A stretch of DNA of 15,588 nucleotides, taken from Spongospora subterranea (lineage: Eukaryota > Endomyxa > Phytomyxea > Plasmodiophorida > Plasmodiophoridae). Location: positions 2,491-18,078 of the forward strand of contig OUQQ01000500.1 in the NCBI GenBank assembly GCA_900404475.1. The letters are read 5' to 3'. Shown here in pieces: positions 9,456-15,588 of the stretch. How positions within the stretch are numbered: the first letter of the stretch is position 1; every line of letters starts with the position of its first letter. Under the pieces are notes generated by a model that saw only the letters and a program-made list of their open reading frames with translations, searched no databases and had not been told where the DNA came from. Both the position numbers and the translations under genes were made by a program.

Positions 9456-9584
9456 CAAGCTAAATATGATGCTCAGGAAGCTAAGGATGTTTTGAGAACA
9501 GTTCGCGAAAAATGCCGATCCTTCTGGATTGGTATGGAAAAAGCGAATCTGGCCAAGTACTGTGTGGACTTGGTCAAGATATAG
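9456..9584 (+). pseudogene. Possible retroelement integrase zinc-finger fragment
   Basis: This 42-codon frame contains VREKCRSFWIGMEKANLAKY followed by CVDLVKI and a TAG. The pattern resembles the HHCC zinc-binding head of gypsy-type integrases (LRxxFxWPGMxxDVxxYCxxCxxC), with the last cysteines lost. It has no start codon and no continuation, and 9585-9862 contains nothing else recognisable. The match rests on eye comparison of a degenerate motif. Confidence 0.3.
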
Positions 9585-9862
9585 TTTGTAGGGTCAGTCT
9601 TGACTGACAATCAGCCAGTATCGTTATTTGAGAGATGGCCGCTCCAGGGTCAAGTGGACGGTCACAGAGGCCAGACACGGGTTCGCCCAACGCCCAAAGG
9701 CCCTTGATTATATTATGCGGCAGGTCATGAGTCTCGCGCATTGACGGGAAGGGGATCGCCCTTTGTCGTCCAACCATCCCAGAGAACACCACGAAACGAA
9801 GGCGTGCCTGGGCATATCAAATCATCTGCCAACCGCTGACCAATATTTGACTCTATTGCAAG

Positions 9863-11024
9863 ATGATTGCCTGGATCCTGTTTTTCATATTTTCTTCGAT
9901 TGTCGTACGAGGAGTTTTTGTTCCAAAGATCATTTATCATAATTTGATTTTCTTGTTTGTAGGCGTATGGTTTAGCGTGGTTCTTCCTGCCGCTTTATAG
10001 GTCTATCACTGTTTCAACCTCTGTTCAACTCGGTGCCAAATACCGGACAGATAAAGACGAGACGGTCTCCTTTACCAATGTATTTGAACAAACCAAGCCA
10101 TCGGTAAACTTATCGGTTGTTGTTCCTGCTTATAACGAAGAAGAACGTATGACGATAATGTTGAATGAGACCATCCGGTTTCTGGACCATCGAAGACGAC
10201 GTGACCCTGACAGAACATTCGAGGTCATCATCGTGAACGACGGTAGCAAAGATAAAACCGAATCGATTGCTCAATCATATACAAAAGCGAACGGAGACGA
10301 TGTGGTCCGCGTTCTGAATTTAACGAAAAATTCTGGAAAAGGAGCTGCCGTGCAGGCCGGAATGTTGCATGCTCGTGGCGCATACATTCTCATGGTTGAT
10401 GCTGATGGGGCTTCCCGATTTTCCGATCTAGTTGAATTGGAAAGGGCCATCATTGTCAGTAATAACCCTTTGGTCGACCTGAAACCTGTGTTTAAACGGT
10501 CCTCACTCTTGTCAGGAAGTTGAGAACGATGGGAGTGGAATCGCGATAGGATCACGCGCACACCTAAAGCAGGACGCCATAGCGAAACGGCATTGGTTCA
10601 GGAACTTCCTCATGTTCGGATTTCATATTCTGGTCAGCACTATCGCCGGTGTTGGCATTGCCGATACTCAAGTCAGTTCACAGCGACCGATAAGGGGTTA
10701 TCATTTCTAATCTGAGCAATGTAGTGCGGTTTCAAATTGTTTACGCGCAACACAGCGCGTGTACTCTTCGCTAATCTGCACCTGCCGCGTTGGGCATTCG
10801 ACGTTGAGCTAATATTCATGGCAGGTCGTCTTTCGGTACCAATGGTTGAGGTTCCGATCCATTGGACCGAAATCCCCGGGTCAAAAGTTTCGCTATTGGA
10901 TGGGGCAATAACCATGCTGCGTGATATTATCGCCATCCGGATTTGTTATATGACAGGATTATGGACGATCCAGCCATGGCGAGAAGTTTATCTATTGGCA
11001 AAATCCAAATCACGGAAAGAATAA
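9863..11024 (+). CDS. ALG5: Dolichyl-phosphate beta-glucosyltransferase (ALG5), four exons
   Basis: Exons 9863-9904, 9963-10454, 10516-10671 and 10725-11024 join in phase 0 and give 329 residues, the normal ALG5 length. The enzyme transfers glucose from UDP-glucose to dolichyl phosphate on the cytosolic ER face, supplying Dol-P-Glc for N-glycan precursor glucosylation. Seen: an N-terminal membrane anchor (1-24), SVVVPAYNEEERM (65), IIVNDGSKDKT (103), the DxD-like VDADGASRFSD (159), IAIGSRAHLKQDA (187), HWFRNFLMFGFH (206) and DTQCGFKLFTR (228) followed by RWAFDVELIF. The run DTQCGFKLF is characteristic of ALG5 and separates it from dolichyl-phosphate mannose synthase (DPM1). The join at 10672-10724 restores exactly this motif. 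It lies 602 bp after the chitin synthase on the same strand and converges on uS3. Confidence 0.94.
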
Positions 11025-11025
11025 A
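11020..11025 (+). promoter_or_regulatory. Polyadenylation signal overlapping the ALG5 stop codon
   Basis: AATAAA includes the ALG5 TAA (11022-11024). Only 82 bp separate this stop from the stop of the convergent uS3 gene, so a signal built into the coding end would suit the tight spacing. It is a sequence match only. Confidence 0.4.
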
Positions 11026-11106
11026 CATCCTGCTTCTCAATGGCTTCACTAGTCATCAAATCATCCGACAGCGACTTTACAAATGTGATTGTATTTAGCT
11101 GTAAAT

Positions 11107-12028
11107 TTAGAAAGCCTCTTGAACGGGAGCTGCCGCCTGGGGTGGACTTGTGGGTTCGACGAACGTCGGGGTTGGGGTAACGGGGACCTCAGCTTTGGGC
11201 TCCATTACGACAACAACGTCGGGCAAAGAGCGAGGTGTCGGGCGAAGGGCGTTCTTGCAGTCGACTGGCAACATAATCGAGACATGGATACCGAGAACAC
11301 CTTGCTTGAGGTTGATGTGGCAGACGGCTTTGTCAACGAACTTGTTGACGGCGTCACCGGTCTTGATCATGTATCCATCTTTGAATTTCATGACCTTAGC
11401 ACGGGCGGCGCGCAACTTTCCGGTGATGATGATCTCAACACCCTTGGCTCCGTTCTCCATGATATAACGAAGGACACCATAGCAAGCACGACGCACTGCC
11501 AGCCCTCCCAACAGCTTGTATCGCAAGGATTCAGCCTGGGCAATGGCGCACAGGGCACGGTTTTCAACACGTGCGGCGAATAATTCAACCTGTAAAGTTG
11601 ATCCACAGTAAGAAACTATTCAGGACGGTCATTCGACAAACATATAGTGTTACATTGCCAACTGGGAAGTTGTGACGCTTTTGGACCAACGCGGTCAGTT
11701 CACGAATACGGCGGCCCTTCTCACCAAGAACTGTCGATTTAGAATTAGGTTGGCGTGTTATCATGACGCAATGCGATATAGCCATACCGCTCTGTGTGCG
11801 GGTTGCACGGATAATGACCTGGGTGCGGACAGGGGTGACGCGAACATCAACGCCGGCATAGCCATCTTCAGCGAGCTCGCGCATCAGAAAATTGTTAAGT
11901 TCGGCGTAGAAAACACCATCGGCGACGAACTGTATAGAGAATATACTTCAGCGCCATGATAGTCACAAATAAAACGGGCGGAAATAAGGTCGCACTTTCT
12001 TCTTCTTGCTGAGTTGAGTAGACACCAT
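11107..12028 (-). CDS. RPS3: 40S ribosomal protein S3 (uS3), four exons
   Basis: Minus-strand exons 11996-12028, 11788-11929, 11654-11730 and 11107-11589 join to 244 residues, the usual length of eukaryotic uS3. It is a core protein of the small ribosomal subunit at the mRNA entry site. Seen: basic start [60 protein letters not shown] (KH domain with its GEKG loop), [50 protein letters not shown] and [13 protein letters not shown]. The joins at 11731-11787 (phase 1) and 11590-11653 (phase 0) each restore conserved text. The last 40 residues form a Pro/Ala/Thr/Glu-rich tail different from animal and yeast tails. The introns are 57-66 nt. Confidence 0.95.
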
Positions 12029-12349
12029 AATGCTCGGTTAAAGTCTCCTAAATGACGAACACAACCACAGATGACGCCGGCGGATAGCTGAAGATGAACA
12101 AAGCGATTGAAGAGGCTGAATTCACGGAGTCCGTAGATTCGGTGTTCCAAACTGTATCAGAGTGCCCTATAATAATTCAGGAGTTGGAGGCCTGTGGGCT
12201 GCGCATGCCGCCGTCCATGACTGGGCTGCGCTATTAGGTCCGAGATGATGAAGGCTGCTCCTACGCTGATACAGTGATGGGTGTGGTCGGTGACTACATT
12301 ACACCAATTGTCCCCGACCGTTCATTGTTGGAGATCAATCGCTTTTACA
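12029..12349. other. Divergent intergenic region with a possible extra exon
   Basis: This stretch separates the starts of uS3 (-) and the CS-Sel1 gene (+) and should hold both promoters. It also has a plus-strand frame from ATG 12094 (MNKAIEEAEFTESVDSVF..., 47 codons). After one TAG this frame stays open as DDEGCSYADTVMGVVGDY and FYNANLVSIVNRR to 12385. Codon use looks coding-like. A 51-nt phase-1 intron could remove the TAG, but I could not connect it by a good splice to the frame used downstream. Confidence 0.35.
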
Positions 12350-14095
12350 ATGCCAATCTCGTTTCGATTGTTAATCGACGCGTGGCCGGCTGATGCCACT
12401 ACTATTGGCGATCTGTTCACGGATCGCGAAGAACGGGATCTTGTCGCCACAATGTTTAGTGAATGTAAATGCGGCTCGACTTCGTACAACCTTTACTAAA
12501 AATGGATGGCATCAGTTTTGAAGTCGGGCAGACGCTGTGGTACCATCTGGGAATGTGTGGAATTATTAGCAACAGCAAGTCTGATACGATTTGAATTTTC
12601 ATGGTATCAGACCGATCCAGAAATGGATATTGTTATTGACCTTCCTGGCGATATTCCTTCACGGTCAATTAACGTGAAATTTTTCAAATCCGGGGTCAAA
12701 GTTGTTATCAAAGGTCTTTCTAAGCCGTTGTTCGAGGGCGTTATCCTATACGATGCAATCGAGGCAGAAGACAGTCAATGGACTGTTGAGCGGAATGGAT
12801 CTTTGGCCCAGCTCCGTCTAAACTGCAGCAAAGTCAATCCGATTTGGTGGCCGCGGTTGTTTCACGACGAACTTGTTGTTTCCCCTCTTTGTCAGAGTCG
12901 TCTGGATCCCGATACATGCTACAATAGAGCTCAGACATTAGAGATGATGAATGGCGATCCGCGTCAGGTTTGTTCAGCCTGATTAACAAGATTTTGCCTT
13001 TTTTTCTTGCGTATGCCTTTCATGTAATCCTTTCAATGTTGTTCCATGTCAGTATTTTGCCGCGGATTTCTGCATTTTCTGGCAACCTTCAAGTTTTCTG
13101 TCAAAAACATTGGTGTGTTTTTCTTTATTTTTTTATTGATTATAAATCAATTTCATTCTTGTTGTATGGTATCTTATTCACGGTTTAGATTTTTTCATTG
13201 TACCGACTTGCGGCAGATGGACGACATTCGCTGAGCGCCAGTCGTGTCGGCAACGTATATATCGATGGTGACGTTAAAGCTGGTGTCGAAAAAAGCACCG
13301 ATCAGGCTGTGCATTATCTTATGATCGGCGCCGAAGAAGGCAACTACGAGTCCATGTATCAAATCGGCCACGCTTTTCACCACGGAATCGGTTTGTGTCG
13401 TCTGTCGCGCCTCGTTAATAGCAGCTTTTAACTTTTGTCTGCGGCTGCGTTTCTTTTTTGTTTCCGATCAGTTGCCAGCAGTATCATTGAACGTCACACT
13501 TGTTTAGGGGTAGATGCAGATTTTGAAAAGGCGGAATTTTGGCTGAAACAGGCTTCTTTATCGGGTAAACACGGTCGTGCCGCCTATCAACTCGGTCATA
13601 TCTACCATTTTTTCCCGGAAAGATTATCTCAACCCGATCAGGCGGCGTATTGGTGGCGAATCGCCGCAGATCAAGGTTCTTTGGTCGATATCTCCTCTCC
13701 AAAACTGCCTTTAAACTATCGCAGGAGTCAACGATGCCAAGTTCAACTTGGGCTTGTATTTGTACAAAGGTACTGGCGTGATACAGGACGAGGTTAAAGC
13801 TTACGACCTTCTGCGTTCATCAATCCTTGAGAATCCGTCATTGTCGGAGCTGTTATTTCAAAATGGTGTGGACATGATCCGTTTGGAGGCCGTTTCCGCC
13901 GCTTCACGGCCAGTTCGCCACAAAAAATCCAGAAGGAGAAAATCGTCATCACGTTCGTCGCATGCTGCCGTGATGACAGTTGTAGGATTTGGAGCGATTG
14001 CCATTGCTGCTGTCGCCGTAATCTTGTGGCGGACCCATTCTATGCGACCAACTGATGTCTCACATTCTCCCACTCCTCCGCCAACAAGCATTTAA
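12350..14095 (+). CDS. CS (NudC/p23-like) domain and Sel1-repeat membrane protein, five exons
   Basis: Exons 12350-12464, 12516-12962, 13217-13390, 13508-13675 and 13725-14095 join into 424 residues, every intron in phase 1. Residues 66-154 form a CS domain like NudC: FSWYQTDPEMDIVIDLPGD, VKVVIKG, EDSQWTVER and WWPRLF. CS domains often act with Hsp90. Residues 190-340 form about four Sel1-like repeats (GNVYIDGD, YQIGHAFHHGIGVDADFEKA, YQLGHIYHF...AAYWWRIAADQG, NLGLYLYKGTGVIQDEVKAY). A basic stretch RHKKSRRRKSSSRSS (365-379) precedes one membrane helix (381-401) and a 23-residue Pro/Ser tail, suggesting a C-terminally anchored protein facing the cytosol. The joins at 13391-13507 and 13676-13724 restore perfect Sel1 spacing. 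The 254-nt T-rich intron joining the CS and Sel1 parts, and the start, are less certain; two genes remain possible. Confidence 0.72.
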
Positions 14096-14428
14096 ATCCA
14101 AATAACCCAACGATTGATCATCTATCTTATTCGTATGAACGTAACCTGTAAATATTGCTGCTGCTTTGCCAGATATGCTGCTTTGAGCTCGATAATAATT
14201 TGAAGTAGAATAGCAACGACTGCATTGAGAGTTGCTGCGTTGAAAGGCCGAAATAGATTGTTTTCACCAGATTAAGAATATTCTACGTATTTCATTTCCG
14301 TGGTCAAATCTGTTTCAGAGCCAGCGTCTCAATAGATTAACAGTCGAACTCGCTATCGCCATGGCGAAAGCCACGTACCATAAGTACGTGCCAAAATCGA
14401 CGACGGAGAACGGGCTAAGAAGGTCAAA
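14096..14428. other. Intergenic, no gene seen
   Basis: AT-rich sequence after the CS-Sel1 stop. An ATG at 14361 (gccATGG, good context) opens a 73-codon frame, but its Arg/Ser-rich text looks like a shadow of the neighbouring frame. A perfect 7-bp inverted repeat, CACGTAC-CATAA-GTACGTG (14372-14390), lies just after that ATG. Nothing else is recognisable. Confidence 0.35.
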
Positions 14429-14760
14429 ATGTCGCAGGAGCTGGAAGTCGAATCTGAAACTGGCGCTCCCGACCCGCCTGGGCAAAATCATGCTCTGCGT
14501 ATCAAGAGCGGCGTCGAGTCGCTTCCGTCGTGGTCCCTCAATATTCGTAATGTGCCACAGGTCTCGACAAAGCTGTGGGTGACGTCATTCTGACAGAATC
14601 TGTTCCCATCAATGTTGATCAGTGGATTGATGAACTAGCCAGGTCCTTGATCCAGCTCAACCTCGTGAGCGAATCCGTCGCGGAAACGTCCGATCGATAT
14701 CCTCGCTCGACACTGCAGCCGAATATTGTCGAGCGTCACATCGCGCGTTCAGCCCCTTAA
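14429..14760 (+). CDS. Small hypothetical protein, two exons
   Basis: Two frames show coding-like text: MSQELEVESETGAPDPPGQN from ATG 14429 (A at -3), and DVILTESVPINVDQWIDELA up to the TAA at 14758-14760. The frame change needs an intron, and two 62-nt introns fit. One is 14499-14560 (donor GTATCA, phase 1) and the other 14561-14622 (donor GTCTCG, acceptor GATCAG, phase 0). Both give 89 residues. I prefer the first because its donor is more like those of the neighbouring genes. The product is acidic at the start, with an amphipathic VDQWIDELARSLIQL helix, and has no signal peptide or membrane segment. I do not recognise the family. The gene may instead start at 14361. Confidence 0.42.
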
Positions 14761-14938
14761 CGAACAGCATTGTTAATAGGGCGATGTTATCATTAATCAA
14801 CACTCAAACAAGGATAAGAGGAACCCATCCAGCCTTTGAATAGCGACTAAAGATTGCGGCCTAACGACTTTCGGTCGATAATTCCGAAGAGCATCATCAA
14901 CTTATCAAACAAATCCATTTCGCCTCTGGTCACATTTG

Positions 14939-15588
14939 ATGTCCGTCCCGAATTCATCCCCGTCATTTCATCGATTCATGTCACTCCTAGAACGATTGGA
15001 ACCCCGAATCAGCGCTGTCCAACGCGCAATCGCCGCCACGTCTCTACGATTGGAGATGAAAGCGCTGCGTGCTGAGCTCCATCAGATCCCAAATGACGCA
15101 CAGACAATGCTGCTCTACAATTCCGTCATATCACCATCAATCGTCAGGATGAGCGTCATCACGGCCACCGCCAAGGTTGTTTGCTCCAATCCTGTCGTTT
15201 ATTACAGGTATTCCATTATTACAGAAATCATACTCCTGTCGTGCAAAGTATCCATGACGAACATAGCCGTATGGCGATTGATTGGAAATTTATTGTTCGT
15301 AGCCTTTGGCAGCATTTTGAAAGTGGAAATACCCAATTCACACATGAGAAGCGGCACCCATGCTCGAGAAATGCCTCGAGCAGACGTTTTACGCTGACAC
15401 AACGCGAGGAACGCCCTTTCCGTAGAAACACCTCTGTTGAAGGTGTTAGCCGCGGTAAGGAAGTGCCTCTTCCCATCTCAACATCTCCATGTTTATGGGC
15501 CCATACGCTGCAAATCAGAGGCAGGTTTGGTAGGACGCGATTCCGGCAGTGTTATTCTCTCTCATATCTACCTTTTATTGGGATGCTC
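14939..15588 (+). CDS. Hypothetical protein, runs off the window end (partial)
   Basis: From 15097 to the last base, frame 1 has no stop for 164 codons, unlikely by chance at this base composition, and its third positions look coding-like. The text includes TINRQDERHHGHRQG, DEHSRMAIDWKFIVRSLWQH and EKRHPCSRNASSRRF; it is rich in His, Arg and Ser, and I recognise no domain. Just upstream, frame 2 from ATG 14939 reads as a probable coiled coil (FMSLLERLEPRISAVQRAI, LRLEMKALRAELHQIP). The two parts could be joined by a 35-nt intron (15069-15103, donor GTGCTG, acceptor GCACAG), shorter than every other intron here, or by a sequence error. The join and the start are therefore uncertain; the open frame at the end is the solid part. 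Confidence 0.4.

Noticed and set aside
9574..9940. Minus-strand open frames before ALG5
   Set aside because: No recognisable domain, overlap with ALG5 exon 1 and its intron, and no splice support.
11089..11583. Plus-strand open frame of 164 codons
   Set aside because: It is the antisense shadow of uS3 exon 4, which is unmistakable on the minus strand.
11672..11959. Plus-strand open frame of 95 codons
   Set aside because: It is antisense to uS3 exons 2 and 3 and runs across their intron.
12502..12594. ATG at 12502 opening MDGISFEVGQTLWYHLGMCG
   Set aside because: It lies in the inferred 51-nt intron (12465-12515) and runs into a stop; the CS domain is in another frame.
12970..13234. Hydrophobic open frames at 12970-13188 and 13046-13234 that look like membrane proteins
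   Set aside because: The stretch is simply T-rich, which yields Phe/Leu-rich text in any frame; it fits an intron or spacer better.
1..15588. tRNA genes, CRISPR arrays, bacterial operons or ribosome binding sites
   Set aside because: No tRNA cloverleaf or spaced direct repeats were seen, and the spliced eukaryotic genes rule out bacterial features.

Overview
This is a nuclear DNA window from a eukaryotic microbe with a compact genome. Genes lie close together on both strands and are cut by many very short GT-AG introns, mostly 46-69 nt. Several introns carry CTAAY-like branch sites a few bases before the acceptor. A ribosomal protein uS3 with eukaryotic-type sequence, an ALG5 dolichyl-phosphate glucosyltransferase and a chitin synthase rule out bacteria. 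Chitin synthase plus a secreted ankyrin protein in a small-intron genome would fit a chitin-walled intracellular parasite such as a plasmodiophorid (Rhizaria) or a basal fungal relative. That placement is inference only.

Layout. 1-105: possible 3' end of an upstream gene. 218-2739 (+): 16-exon gene for a secreted ankyrin-repeat protein, about one repeat per exon, with all introns in the array in phase 2. 2740-4318: remains of a pogo/Tigger-type DNA transposon. It keeps a CENP-B-like N-terminus and a C-terminal tail with a PIP-box, lacks the DDE core, contains an inverted duplication, and ends in a terminal repeat plus TA. 4324-4488: tail of a retrotransposon RNase H. 4560-5345: frameshifted non-LTR retrotransposon (RT end plus RNase H). 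5346-7071: decayed DNA and the upstream region of the next gene. 7072-9260 (+): compact three-exon chitin synthase. 9456-9584: possible integrase zinc-finger fragment. 9863-11024 (+): four-exon ALG5. 11107-12028 (-): four-exon uS3, convergent with ALG5. 12350-14095 (+): five-exon gene joining a NudC-like CS domain, Sel1 repeats and a C-terminal membrane helix. 14429-14760 (+): small two-exon hypothetical gene. About 14939-15588 (+): hypothetical gene running off the window.

How they relate: chitin synthase (wall polymer) and ALG5 (glucose donor for N-glycan assembly in the ER) are neighbouring family-2 glycosyltransferases on one strand. The CS-Sel1 membrane protein may be an ER or organelle-surface chaperone adaptor. 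uS3 is translation housekeeping. The transposon block separates the ankyrin gene from the housekeeping genes. All exon joins were worked out by hand from reading frame, splice signals and family alignment; none is confirmed by transcripts.
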